Assembly (NCBI GenBank): GCA_037576195.1 | Contig: CM075104.1 | Span: forward strand, 26,490,211 to 26,554,210 | Direction: 5' to 3' | Source of the DNA: Phytoseiulus persimilis | Taxonomy: Eukaryota; Arthropoda; Arachnida; Mesostigmata; Phytoseiidae | DNA length: 64,000 bases | Shown here: positions 23,127-35,731 of the stretch, one piece after another | How positions within the stretch are numbered: position 1 is the first letter of the stretch | Layout: each line of letters starts with the position of its first letter | Position numbers and translations under genes: made by a program | The notes under the pieces: model-generated | Databases searched by the model: none | Told to the model about the DNA's origin: nothing | What the model saw: only the letters and a program-made list of their open reading frames with translations

Positions 23127-26100
23127 CAGTCACCACAAATAATTCTAATGTTCGATCAGCTGCGGAAGGATCTCTCTCTGGAGAACTCTCCCAACTCCTC
23201 ACCGAAATCACCTCCCTAGCTCATGCACAACCCTCGGTCCAAGCCACTGGCTCTAACTTCGTTGTAAGGGCGAGTGAACGGAGTTAACAATCGTTGTTTC
23301 CCGCATGAGAAACAGTCTCCACGCAACCCGCACGTGAAGCTCATTTTCGTTGGTCTTGGGAGGCTGAGCGAAGTCGAAATGTCACTTTCTTCGTGATAGT
23401 GAAAGTCGAGATGATCATCACTTTACATCTCCGTTTCTTTTCCCGCCCATGACCTCGAGGTAAGAAGCCGAAACCGATGCTAGGTTCAGTGTGTCTGCGG
23501 CGGGGAAACTGTCCGGATCTGCTCGATCCAAGTGAAAGCTCGTTCTTTTTTCAGCTCTCTCGCCGATCTCTCGTCAATTGAAAGGTCGGGCAGAGGATCG
23601 GGACAGACTTGTTCGGCCCATGCAACTGTATGAGATTCTGGTCCGACTCCAGCGGACTAAGATCGAGAACTGGCCGGAAAGGCGCAAGAGCGGGCAGCTG
23701 AAGAAGCCTTCGGAGTATATATTTGAACAGCTCTACTTCGGTGCGATTCCAAACAGTGACATATACTCGGTCAGCTGCACCACTCATAATCGGAATACCC
23801 GTTGATCGAACGATTACGGACGATATGGGTGATATGAGCTCTCTTGGATTCGATGAAGCCAAAATGGGGGTGCAGAGTAGACTTTCTATTACAATGAGAG
23901 ATTTGGAAACAGCATCGCTCGAAAGCGAGAAGCTCATCAGGGCCTCTGTCAGCGGAGGATGGTCATGGCATGGCGTGAAAATTGAACAACTGGTTACTCG
24001 GAACCTACGTCAACACTAGTCGACGCATGAAAGATCGTAATGTTCGCGATACAGGCAGCCTCACAGTAGATTGGATGAGTGCTTCCGAGCTGTCTTCCTG
24101 AGTGTCGGTATCACAAGCGAGCTCTTAAGGAGGCGCCGAATTCTCATTCTTACACCCGTTTGCATTCGCGCTCGGAGGTCGAAGTTTGCTCATTTATCAT
24201 CTCCCCAAGCAGAGCCTCGCGTAGGAGCCACAATATCAGGATTTCTTTCATCATCGCCTTCGCTCAGAATCGGGGATCAGTACGTCGCGCACCGACGGTT
24301 GATTTATGAATGGAAACTCGGCATCGATTCAGTCGGGCGCCAACGATCGGAATAGAACCAGAACCGGGATACTTCAGATTCTGTGGTTCGCAGGGAGTCC
24401 TTTGCACGATAGCGTGTGCACTTCACAGTCGGAGCTTCAAAATGCTCACTTTTACACCCACAGCTGCTCGAGAGTGAGTGGGGAGGCAGAAGAACAGGAA
24501 CGCGGTCCTTCACTGACTCGTGACATTCGGACTCAGGGCCACTCGACCGATGTGCTCCGGCCCGTCCGAGCACGGAGAAAATAACGGCGAATCCTCGCTG
24601 ATGTCGCCCACTGATCACACTCCCCGATTCGTTCCCACCGGATATCCCATGGATTTATTCTGAGCGCAACTATGGACAACCGAAGCGGCATCGGCTCTTG
24701 GCATTCGATAAACCTCGACATTATTGATTGATACTGCTCGATTCGGGCTCGGCATAGCTCTTGAGCTCAGCTCAGACTTCTACGATTTTGTTCGCTGTGA
24801 GCGCGTTCGAGGAACAGAAACCCGATCTGAGAGAGCGAGAAACGCAGATTGGTGTCCGAGCAACTGAAGCGGTCATTCGATAAAGAGTGATTCCAAATAA
24901 ATCCGAGAATTGAATATGCAAACCTGATTGCGACGTTGCATCGATTCGTTCCACGAGATCCCCCATCGCTCTGACTGTTTCCCGGCGACGCAGTTTTGGG
25001 GCACGAACAAAGCTATGAGAGCGGAAACTTTCTTTCTGTCAGTCGTTGACGGAAAACGCTTTCGAGCGTCACTAAGAGACTTGAGAGAAGGCTCTCGGGG
25101 AGAAGGATTTTTACTCAGCTGGACTGGAACACACTGAGCAGCGATCGAAGCCTGCACTGTGGCACCCTGGAAGCGCGTACAAAAGGCTCCATTCCTTGTG
25201 AAAATTTGTTGGCTTCAATCCTCTGGGTACGACACAGTTGAAATAAATACACGGGGACTAGGTACGAATCCAACCGCCTAATCCAGGAGCGATAGATGGT
25301 TCGAAAGAGTGTGGTAGGTCACAGCCTGGTCAAAGTCACGGATAATGCCACGAGTTCCCCTAATCATCGCGTTGAGGACGATCGAAAGAAGTGAGCTCAC
25401 TCAGTTGTTCTCGCAAAATGTCGACATCCCTCCGGAGGTCACTCGGCTCAATGGCATAGTGGGAGATGCGCGGATTCGACGGGCCTAACGGAAGTACCTC
25501 AGGAACGCTCAAAATCTTCACTCACGGGGTGTCTCAGCCATTGTGTACGGAGAATATTCCGATGGCTTACTGTCTCACTCAACAAAACTCAATACAAGCA
25601 GCCGGGAAAGAGAGCTGTGAAGTCTGCTCCGCTCCGAGTCGAAACACTGGTCCGCTGCGGCCAACTCAACTCAGGAGGCTCTGCAGCCGGGACATCGGAG
25701 CGAGAGGGAGGATGGGGTCCACGTGGGTTGACTAACGGAGCCTTTCAGGTCATGGAGCGTATCGCTCACTCAAAGGCCTTCACATCTCGCGTTCGATTGC
25801 TTCCTTCGATTACACAATCACACCGAATCGTCGCCCCGAAGCCTGCGTTTTCATTGGCATTACTTCCGATTGGGCTTTGGGGCTGACGAAGGGTTTCTCT
25901 GTAACATCGTTCATGGGGGAGCGTATCGGAAGGCGGTGGAGGAATTCACCGCAGGATGGCGTGTCTGTTGATCCAAATTCATATGAACATATGTTTTGTT
26001 CTCTTCACGAACGCAGATAATCAGCCCCACGTGTCAGTCGCGAGTTCTCTCAGCAGATCGGTAGCCCACTCCTCCTTCGTAGGTCTGTCGCGTTTTATGC

Positions 26101-29100
26101 TTCCGCGTCGAGTCCGAGACGGCACAGAAGTTATTTCTCCATGGAGCAGACGTCGTTGTGTTCCGAGATAGCGTATTTTGTCGTTTCATGTGTTCGTGTC
26201 CGAGGTTCAGAACCATGCGTGGAATGCTCAAGTGCCGGAACCATCGGTTTCAGTGAATAGTCAGCTGTATGAGTATTGAGCCAAATGAGTTGAACTTTCC
26301 ATGAATCAGTTCTGAAAGGCGAAGTTTTGGATGCAAGTATAAGATATATCGGCCTCGGCTGAGACGAGACGAGATAACAGCAGGAACGTGAATGCCACGA
26401 CAAGACTTGCTAAACGATTGTATGCTGGGAGGAGCACCTCTGCATAGGGCAGCAACACACTCCTCCCTTTCGTGACTCGTGCTGTGAGATTCGAAAAAAT
26501 CACACTGCCATGAAACACGTAGTTCAGCGAATCACCCGCCTCGATGTAGTCATCCTTCAGCCCCCATTCCTGTTCGGAGGTCCCTTCGTAATTCAATGAC
26601 GGAAAAACACTCGCTGGATTTGAGATCGATCGCCGATTCGAGAATCGAAACAGCTCATGATACCTCAGCGGTGGAAACAAAGGCCGAGAACGGGACGCGG
26701 TGATCGATTCAATATTTGCTCATCAATTCTCCAGCATTTTCTCCAAACAGCTCTCGTTCAAGCAGCACGCAAAGTTTCAGGAATTCTCCGCTGGCTCGGG
26801 AGGGGCCCACGAGAAACCTTCATGGAACTCGACTTTTCAGTTCTGTCTGCTGGGTCCACTGGAAGCACGCCGATCATGGACGAGGTTCAGTTTTCCATCG
26901 ATGCACCGGAATCCGGATCTGAGATAGGGAAGAAGTCGATACCGTCTTCGATTCACATCCGACCCGAGAATGGTCAATCGAAACTTCAGAGGAGTTAATC
27001 GAGTCCCGGGAGAAGGAGCTCCTGAGTCTGAACCATCAAGCAAGTTCGTTATGCCCGTCCCCTTAAGAAGACATTGCATCAAATCCTAAGAGAACTATCA
27101 TCATTCGAAGGGAATCAGTTTAAACATGAACCCTCACCCGCCAAACATAGGATGAAGGTCGCTTCAAACAATGGTGCCAGCCCTGCCCATTCCAGTTCTA
27201 GCTGTGGGGAGGCATCGAAGGGATTCTGAGTCTGTCCCCCAAGTACTCAGGGGACACACTCCCTTGGGTGACACGCACCTGCTGCGAAGAACCAGTGAGC
27301 TCGACTCGCTGCTCGGTGCCAATGAGAGTCCCAAGCAGGTTACAGACTCATTGAGGTGGTTCGGGAGCACCGATACGTGACATCACCGAGCCGTCTGGTT
27401 CACTGAATCACTTGTTGACCACGGAGTACACCGGCCCTCGATGGCTTCGACGATTCACTTCCAGACAGCGGAGCAATCGCTAATCGATTCAGGTTTTGGC
27501 TTTCCGGTGGGAAAGAACAAGGTGTTGTAACAGCGTATTTTGCGAATTCGCACTAGAGCTGGAGGTGAAGGTTCCTCATCAGTTCTAGCAAGTTGACCTC
27601 GGAAACTTCAAGATTCGCGTTCAGCAGATTGCTTCCTGTAGCAGCTACACCTTCGCTCAGTTCGAACAGGGGACCGTAGATGCGGAACAGCGAGGACGTA
27701 AGCGAGGCAGAAGAAGTAGGTAGGCTGAGCGCAACGAAGCTGCAATTGCTCCCCGCTAAGCCAGTCCCGACCGGTCCGCTGTTGGGAGAGGAGGTTTCCG
27801 GCTTCACTCTCTTCGGATTCATGCTTTTCGGCTTCATGCATTTCGGGCTCGATTTCTCGGAATCCAGGGTATACACCCGTTTGATTGCTCTCAGACCTCG
27901 ACGGATCTAGAGCTATTCTTGCTCTGCGAGACTGCGCGAGGGTTTCCGGGCCCAAAAGCATGAGAAAGGCAGGACTCATCTATATTTCCCAGAAACCAGT
28001 TCGCCAGTCTCTGACCGGACCGAAACGACGTTCCTTGGCAGCATCCTTCCAGCGGCACGAATATCAGTTCTGCGAAAAGTGGGGATCTGCTCCTCAAGCG
28101 ATCGGCGAGGATTCGGATGATCTTGCAGAGTCTCAACTGCAGATCATCGAGATGGACGAGGAATTCAAGGTTCCCGGATCCAAATACATCGGAAGCTGGG
28201 CTGTGGTGCTTGGGTCGGAGAGACGGATTGCCAGATACTGAATGACAGATATTTTTGGGAAGTTAGTATCCGCGCGAGATGTCCTCGACACAGTCCGCTG
28301 TGAAAAAAGGCGGGAGCGAATGTCCTCGTCGAACAGTAGGACATACCGGTTTTTCGGATCTCATGCGCGATTCAATGTTGGTCTAATTCTCGAAGGCCGG
28401 CAATGAAATCGGGAGTAATGTTCAATGAAGCGCCGAGTATATCCCGACTTCGAGTCAGCCGGGAGATGTTCAGCCGTGCTCTGCTCCTCGCCACGGTCCG
28501 CTCTCGTGAACACTGCCAGTGGAGACCGGGTCCGAGCCTCGGACGGAGCACATCTTGCTCCCGGCTGCGAGCGCTCGACCGACCAGGTGCATACCCGTTG
28601 CCATTCTCCATCCTCTGTTCGATCATTCCAGGTCGATACTCTGAGCCTATATAGGAGTGTACACATACGTCCAACCTGGATTTCCGCCTCACGCAAAATC
28701 TGTAACTCGGTTCGGAATTTATTCCTCGTTCAGGGAGTAAGACGTTGTTGATTGGTTCCACGCTCCCCAAGTTTCGGCCTCCATGGCGAGAAGCTGTGAC
28801 AGGACGCTGTATTCGAACTCGTTGACTCTTCGTTGGCGCCGGCTTCCCTGTCCATGAATATCTCACTATGATACCCTCATCTGTTCCTCGGAGCAAGCAC
28901 CGTCAGAAACGTCAGGGTAGGAGCCAACGTTCTCCCTCCCCATACGTTTTGGTTGCGGATTTGTTATTCAAGTGTGTACAATGACACTACGAATGCGAGG
29001 ATTGGACGCTTTCGATTGTGAGCCAAAGGCTGTTAAACTAGCTGCAGGCAGACAAGCTGTAATCCTCAAGAAGATCAATTGCTTTCAAATGACAACTACA

Positions 29101-29259
29101 CAACCTCGTTCCTCTTGATGCTCTTTTGTGATCCTTGCGAAACTCATGCTCTAGCAGCACCAACTATGCTCAACTCGACGCTCTCGAGCCTTCGCTCGAA
29201 GTGAAGAGCAGACATACGGAGTGAATATACTCGCAGTTGCTCTTAGTGCCCCTGCTGCA
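23127..29259. other. 6-kb stretch with no recognised gene
   Basis: Many medium open frames overlap on both strands (for example at 27.55-28.24 kb and 28.37-28.90 kb), none with a domain I know. One minus-strand frame at 26306-26680 has a hydrophobic run (LASLVVAFTFLLLSRLVSAEA) like a signal peptide or anchor, but without a convincing start or neighbouring exons. The region may contain the ACSL and GGCX promoters and non-coding or fast-evolving genes that I cannot see. Confidence 0.4.
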
Positions 29260-32200
29260 ATGCACGTCCTCAAATCGTTCTACCAAAAGGCTCACCAATG
29301 GTACAACGCTTTCACCGACGAGGTTCCCGGCGCGAGTTTGGGATTCACCAGGATCTGTTTCGGTAAACTAACTGAGCCCCCGAGAGTCTGTGAATGTCCC
29401 CAGTGACCGCCCATATGAGACTGATAGCGCTCTTCCAACAGGTTTACTCATGTTGGCGGACTTGCAAGAAGAGCGCGGAATGTCCATCGTGGACGAGCGT
29501 TTCGGAGATCCTCTCGAGTGTCGTTTTCCGTTGTTTGAGCTCTTGAAACCACTGCGTCTGCAGTACATGGTTCTATTGTACTTGGCCATGATGTGCGGTG
29601 AGTCGTAATTTCGAATTTTTGGGCTACGTGAAGGTTTTCCGTGCTTCGAAACCCCTCTTGCTTCCAGCTCTCGTCTGCGTCGTTCTCGGTGTTGTGTATA
29701 AGTCTGCTCTCACCATCTACATAATCATCTATTGGTATATTTTCCTCGGTGATAAGACTCGGTGGAATAACCACAGCTACTTGTACGGTCTCCTCTCCAT
29801 TATCCTTCTCAGCTGTTCTGCTGATAATTGTCTGTAAGTGGACGAGAAGACGGATCCGCATTGGGCGCTGCGGCTCCTTGATCTGCGTGACGAGAGATTC
29901 TTCGCTTTCCAGTAGCTGGGTGGCACCTTCGATCTCCAACACTGTCCCTCGCTGGAATTATCTCTTTCTGAGACTGCAAATCTTCCTGGTGTATTTCTAC
30001 GCTGGCTTGAAGAAGCTTGACTATGACTGGCTCTGCGGGTATTCGATGCGGGGCTTGGGACACCACTGGGTGTGGACTCCCCTGAGGTCAGTCGGCATCG
30101 AGTCGCTTCAAGGATGGCCGAACACCATCGGGCGATCTCGAAGTCAATTATCTACTACGCAGGGACATTGACTTTCCAGGGTCTTCTTCCCAGTCCACCT
30201 CATCGAGCATCTTGTGATACACGTCGCAGGTTTCCTGTTCGATCTCCTCGTGGGCTTCATCATCCTCTGGAAGCCGCTTCGACCAATTGGAGCCTTTTTG
30301 ACAGTCGTTTTCAATGGCCTTAATTCTCGTATGTTTTCCATCGGTATGTTTCCCTATGTCATGATCGCGATGGTGCCCATTTTCTTCGACTACGACTGGC
30401 CCCTGAAACTGATGAGAAAATTCTCAACGCCTATCGATCGATGCGCTACGAGAAGGAAGAATCAGCCTGCGAAGAGAGTACGTTAGATTTTCAGCGCTCG
30501 GATTCTCCTAGGAAGTTGCGGCCTGTTTCCAGGGCTTCTTATCCGCTTCATTCCAGCGCGTGGCTCTGACAATGAGAATCTTCATCGCTCTTTTCATCGG
30601 TGTCCAAATCGCACTGCCGTTCGTGTCGTCGAAGTTGTTCCCTGGCTACGACACGTGGACAGGCGGTCTTTACGGTCATCAGTGGAACATGATGGTACAT
30701 AACTGGAACCACGGACAGATTAAAATCTCTGTCAGAGACAGAATAAATGGTAACACAATGTATATCGACCACAAGGTGAGATCAGTGCTCAAGACTCCTG
30801 GGAACTCCCTAGAACAACGCTTCCCTCCTCCTCCCCACCCCAACGAGACTTAATAGACTCTCGTCTGTCCCGATATGACCACCGGGGTACCCAGAATGTC
30901 GCCATGGACACTCGGGGGCCCGTTTGGGCCATTTGGATAAGCCAAGCGCTACTGATACAGTGCCTTCTCGAAAACCGAGGCAATGTTGGAATTTTCGTCA
31001 CAATCGCGATCTGCTCTAGAAAATGACCAAGCGCGGGCGCTGGTTCCAACAAGCGGATATGGTTTGGCAGTTCGTTCGTTGTGTCCAACGGAGGCTGGAG
31101 CATGAACTCAATCTGACGGATGTCGAAATAAACGCGGACGTGTGGATGTCTCTCAATTCGAGAGTCACGCAAAGGTGAATGGGCTCTGGGGCTGGGACGG
31201 GGGATCAACGAAACAGAGCCTCTGTAGGATAAATCCAACTCGAGCATTCTCCCTGTAGGATATTCGATCCGCGCGTCGACTTGACTCGAGCTGAATGGAG
31301 TCCATTCAAACGCCCGTCCTGGATTTTCGAGGTCCAACGTGACTTCGATAACCTGCGGCCCACCATGGTGAGCGCTGCCGCCTCGCAAGCACGTTCAATG
31401 AGGGCGACGCACGTGGATTTCCTGCTAGACTTTCCAGGTGAGCTGGAACCGTCCTTATCCCAGAATGAAACCACATGCAGAAACTCTGCATCCTCAAGGG
31501 CTCTCCTCGAACTGTACTCCTGAAACTACGCTTGTTTCCTCCAGGTCTCAGCGTTACAAACTACATTCCGACAGAACTCGAGGGCGTCTACTTATCGATT
31601 CTGGAAGGCCGAACCGTTCTGCAAATAGGGACTCATGAGAGACTGCTGACGAAGGGAGAGCGCGCCATGGTGAGCACCAACTCGGACAGGACACTCGCGA
31701 GCTCGAGTTACCCTTAAATCCCGAATAACGGATCCTTTAGATCACTGACCCCTCAGATGACTTACCCCTCAGATGAGGGACTCCTCAGATGACGTACCCC
31801 CCAGATAACGGACTCCTCAATTAGCGTACCCCTCACATAACGGACTCCTCGGATAACTTTCTTCCGGGGGTAATTTCGGAATAATACGGGGGTGATTTCG
31901 GGATCGATCTGACCATACTTTTGGGGGTTTATGATCGATTTCCCTTCGATCCTTGGTTCCTCCAACGAATCGCACTTGAGTCTCAGGTGATAGCATGCAG
32001 GCCTGCGATCCCGTTATTTGAGGGGAGCGTTATTGAAAGGATTCCAGGGTATTTGGGACAATGGTACCAGCTTCCGTGGACTTTGGATTCACCTGCAAGG
32101 ACCCCTCAGAAATATGGTCAAATCGACCTCGGAATCACTTTGACGGACTCCGAGAAGCATGGTCAGATCGAGCCCGAAATAACCTCCGTTCGGCTTCATT

Positions 32201-32813
32201 CGGTATGAACCTGCCCCCAGAAATGTGGTCAAGTCGATGATGGAATCACCTCCATGGACTTCGACAAGCATGGTCGAATCGATCCCGAAATCACGGATGT
32301 TCGCGGCTCCCTGTTTCCTCCAACGATACTCACTTCAAATTCCCATTCACATGACACAGGCTTGCGACATGAAGTTTGTTATCTGAGGTGTCCGTTATCC
32401 GAGGGATAATTTGGCGAAATGAAGGGTCGCTTATCTGAGGGATTCTAGGGCAAATGTTTTCCTCGGAGAACTTTCTTCATTTCGATCATTCCATTACAAT
32501 CCGAAGATCCCGAGTGGGAGAATTCATCACATCTCAAATGTCGGGGATCGCGTCTCGCTAATGATGTACGCATATCTCAACCGAACCGAGGATGTCCTCA
32601 ATCAGGAACCCGGAAAAAATGCATCCGCTGCGATCAGGAGTATCGACCGACACATCAGGATGTGGATCGACAGGTAGGCGGAACCGTTTTCTCGAGAGGC
32701 ATCAATTGAGATCGGAGCAGGAATGTTACTACCGGTGGCTGTAATCTTTCAGCCTCAGGCTCGTGGCGTGGGCTTTGAAGGAGATGTTAACGGACGCTGC
32801 AGGACTGTTCTGA
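29260..32813 (+). CDS. GGCX: GGCX, vitamin K-dependent gamma-glutamyl carboxylase
   Basis: Eleven exons: 29260-29362, 29442-29597, 29668-29833, 29913-30086 (or 30090), 30181-30477, 30557-30775, 31020-31174, 31259-31437, 31545-31669, 32507-32673 and 32753-32813. The product is about 601 residues; human GGCX has 758, so the C-terminal tail is short. GGCX is an ER membrane enzyme that turns Glu into gamma-carboxy-Glu while oxidising vitamin K hydroquinone. Visible signatures are LECRFPLFELL, GDKTRWNNHSYLYGLL, YAGLKKLDYDW (holding the lysine equivalent to human Lys218), NSRMFSIGMFPYVM, WTGGLYGHQWNMMVHNW and IFDPRVDLTRAEWSPFKRPSW. Both cysteines of the human disulfide (C99, C450) have counterparts. 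Hydrophobic segments run through exons 3-6. The strong donor at the end of exon 4 (GAG|GTCAGT) leaves a phase that does not match exon 5; a weaker donor 4 bp on does. The tenth intron contains a fold-back satellite array. Confidence 0.93.
31716..32460. repeat. Fold-back compound satellite in the GGCX intron
   Basis: 16-bp units run at 31747-31858 (GACTCCTCAGATAACG alternating with TACCCCTCAGATAACG, seven in perfect register plus diverged ones before). Then come one reversed 45-bp unit near 31885-31920, a central segment, four forward 45-bp units at about 32114, 32161, 32227 and 32271, and forward 16-bp-like units near 32375-32450 (TTTGTTATCTGAGGTG, CGTTATCCGAGGG). The two sides are in opposite orientation, so the whole could fold back. 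Segments around CTCCAACGA at 31967 and 32329 also repeat directly. It sits between GGCX exons 9 and 10 and makes that intron by far the largest of the gene. Confidence 0.8.
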
Positions 32814-33122
32814 AAACCCTGACGCGCATTGTTCACGATGTTAGCGGGATCGAGGACCATCTAAGGAGTTGATCCTTTGTTGTCATTGTTCACTGATCCG
32901 AGAAATCTACATTCCCTGCCCTACTTACCCGACTCGGACACTCCAAAGGCGAATGTGCTCTTAGGTCGCGCGTCTTAACGAATAACAAAGCAGGATTACG
33001 CCACAGGAGTTTCTTTTATAAGATATATTAGAAACAGTAAAAGGTAATCACTACACAAGCCGATTGCCAGGATCGACGGTCTCATATTTGAGCTCTTTCG
33101 TGACTTTGCGAAAGAATGGTCG
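32814..33122. other. 3' regions of the convergent genes GGCX and PRIM2
   Basis: About 310 bp separate the two stop codons. I see no canonical AATAAA for either gene here and no other feature. Confidence 0.4.
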
Positions 33123-35311
33123 TTACACATCTTCTATTCCATCAAAATCGAAGGCGTCATCGTCGCTCACGGTTTCTTCTTTTTTGACTTTCTTATACGT
33201 TTTCACAATTGTCTTCTCAATTTTGTTCTCCTGGGATTGCAATTGGGAGGTTCCCTGGAGCACCTTGAGGCTTTCTTCGTAGAACTGATTCGGATGCACG
33301 ATCACGGTGTTGAGAGTCACATTGCATCGAGACTCGAAAACCTGAGAAATTGGCGGAAGCTCTGTATTTAGAATGTATCTAAAGCGAGGAGCATTCATAA
33401 CTTCCCATGGCTTCTTTCCGCAGCACCGGGAAGGGAGGAGAAAAAGTTCCTCCAAGCTCACTTACCTTCGTGCAGGCTGCCATATAGTTTGAATTTTTCA
33501 CGTCGGTCATCACATCGTTGATGACGCCGGCGGTGACATTGCAGCTGCGCAAACGAACTTTCAGGGCGTCGGGGTCCAAGACCTTGTAGGGACATCCGTG
33601 ACACTCGACACCGGACGGATTGTGAAGATTCACGATCTTCATGCAGTTGTAGGGTCGGTAGTCAGCACGCTTCCCCTCTTTACCATACGAGTGACGAATC
33701 GCATATGCGTACTCCTTGCTAAACTTGTCGGGTCCGATCGATTTGGCAAACTCTTGACCGAAAAACTTCATAGAATCGTCCAAGGACAGACCGATTCCTT
33801 TGAGGAATAGCGTGTAAGCTAGCCGGCCGGTGTGCTTCAGATGGTGTTTCTCGCGCAAACGCTCGTGCATCATAGACATGCACATAGGGAATGCGTCTTT
33901 CGAGAGCTGGTCCAAGTCGGCAGGGCTGACAGAGCCTTCTTCCCGGAAGGTTCGCTCAGCTTGAATTTGTCGCCGAGCCAGGAGTTTCATAAGAGGAGCA
34001 ATCTGCCAAAGAGGATTCTCTCAACGACTCGAAATCCATCTGATCGGAGTTCACTTGCGATGGTAACTCAGCTAGTGTCGCGGCTGCCGTTTCTCCACAC
34101 TCGGCGTTCCAATACCTTACTCGGAGTAGTTTTCTCACCTGATCGTCTTTGAGGTAGATGTTAGAGCAAGTTGAAAGCTTTGTTAGGACTCGGGAGAGGT
34201 AAGACCTGAACTCCGCCACCACTATACTTTTGGTGTCATCAGGTAGCAGATAAGCCATTCCTTTATCCACATAAACTTTTCTTCTCGCAACCATGTCGGG
34301 CACCATGGAGAAGTGAACTTTGAGGAGGGGGTTTGAATCGATCACCTGTCAAGGGTTTCGGAGGGCTTCTTTTAGACCTGGAGATTGGAATCCTCCCTGC
34401 GTCCCATCACGAATGACGCACAACCTCGAGGCGAAGAACAGGCTCGGCATACCGTCACGGGAATTTCAGGCCGAGCGGAAGCTATGGAACCCATAACGCG
34501 AAGTTTTTCCTCGACCTCGACTGGATCAAATGTAAGACCCCACTGTTCTTGGAAAGCACGTCTTCCTTCGGCTGATTCTCGTCCAAGGCGCAAGCGGAAA
34601 AGCTCTGTTTCCCACTGCAGGAACCATCGTCTCGATTCCTCACTTTGACAGAAAGCCAACCGGAGGGTGAAGTGAGAAATCAGATCCATCTGTAATCAAT
34701 GTCAGCATGCGAATGGGCTGAAGGCTCACCGATCGCGACTTGGAGCCGATTTCTCAACTCAAGTTCAATGATCTTTCACTAAACATCTCGGACGTGTAAA
34801 ATTTTAGCATGTTAGAACCTTCTTGATGTCTCGTGATTCTTCATCATCTCTGCCCACAGCCTGTTGTTGTTGTACCGTTGCATTGACCCATCGCCGCAGG
34901 CCTTTCGATTTCAAATTCGCCAGAAGTGTGTCTTCGAAGTCTTTCTCAGCTCGCGACATTTTTCCGCTCAGTTCTTCTATGCATTGGAGAATTTGCAATC
35001 GTTTATATGCCGCGTCATAGAAATATTCGATGTTACAGAAGTCAGGCAAGCTATCTGAAAGAATATTTTGATTCAGTCCAGTCATTCTACTCTCATCCGC
35101 AGCATCCGAGCTCTTCTCAGGCATCCAACTCCACCATGACCAACTTGATTCGACCGGTGCGATAGGAAATTTTCCGTGAGTTCTCTCCGCGAGAGAGAAC
35201 GAGAGTTCTCTTGGACTTACCCGCTGCGCTCTCGTACATGTCCAGGAGCCTGATTTTATCTCTACTCAACCGAGATATTTTCTCGAGTCTCTTCCTGCTG
35301 TTGAACTCCAT
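33123..35311 (-). CDS. PRIM2: PRIM2, DNA primase large subunit
   Basis: Six minus-strand exons (35311-35221, 35054-34819, 34689-34453, 34345-34139, 34002-33466, 33341-33123) give 508 residues; human PRIM2 has 509. The large subunit holds the iron-sulfur cluster of the pol alpha-primase complex and helps the catalytic PRIM1 start RNA primers. The four cluster cysteines are all visible, in FPMCMSMM, YNCMKIV, CHGCPY and AACTK. Other strong matches are MDLISHFTLRLAFCQSEESR, RRKVYVDKGMAYLLP, EKHHLKHTGRLAYTLFLKGI and RHSYGKEGKRADYRPYN. The start MEFNSRK matches human MEFSGRK. The tail is acidic (DDDAFDFDGIEDV), as in relatives. The intron after exon 2 uses an unusual donor (AAG|GTTCTA). Exon 1 and part of intron 1 were duplicated to 39.5-39.75 kb. 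Head to head with PDRG1. Confidence 0.96.
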
Positions 35312-35731
35312 TATAGCCTTTCGGTTCGAACACACATATACAGTCCAATCCAGTTGACCGCGCCTGAAATTCAGGAGGACCTACTTGGCGCCAAGAAAAC
35401 AAAACAAGCTGCCGCTAAAATCTGAGCGTCCACGATTGTAGCGCTCGGAGTCGAGTCTTACCAGAGAGCTGAACTCGAACAGCTGAAGCCGGCCAGAGTG
35501 AAGAGCGGAGAAGTGAAGGAGATCTAGACAGGTTCGTGACGTTGTTCCGAGTTGCTGCTTCAGCAGAAAGCCTTGTGCGCTCCTCGAGTTTTGAGGGCTA
35601 CATTTCACCCATAGCGTTGGCATCTCGTGCTCTTGACCGTACGTGGAAGGTACCGAGTTGAGAACCGGCGTTCTCGTGAAGACTCGAACTATTCCAAGTC
35701 TTGAAGCAGTGAAGTGTTATTCTGGACCAAC
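35312..35731. promoter_or_regulatory. Bidirectional promoter region PRIM2 / PDRG1, copy A
   Basis: About 420 bp between the PRIM2 start (-) and the former PDRG1 start (+). It is closely related to 39752-40180 in copy B. It must still drive PRIM2. CACATATA-like sequence occurs near 35331 and 39788 in the two copies. Confidence 0.6.

Noticed and set aside
28372-28896. A 174-codon frame (-)
   Set aside because: Arg- and Ser-rich low-information sequence with overlapping open frames on the other strand; no domain, no splice-linked partner.
34372-34453. Extension of PRIM2 exon 3 to a CAG|GTCTAA donor
   Set aside because: The earlier donor ACG|GTATGC at 34453 gives the same spacing between the flanking conserved blocks as in human PRIM2; the extension would insert 27 unmatched residues.
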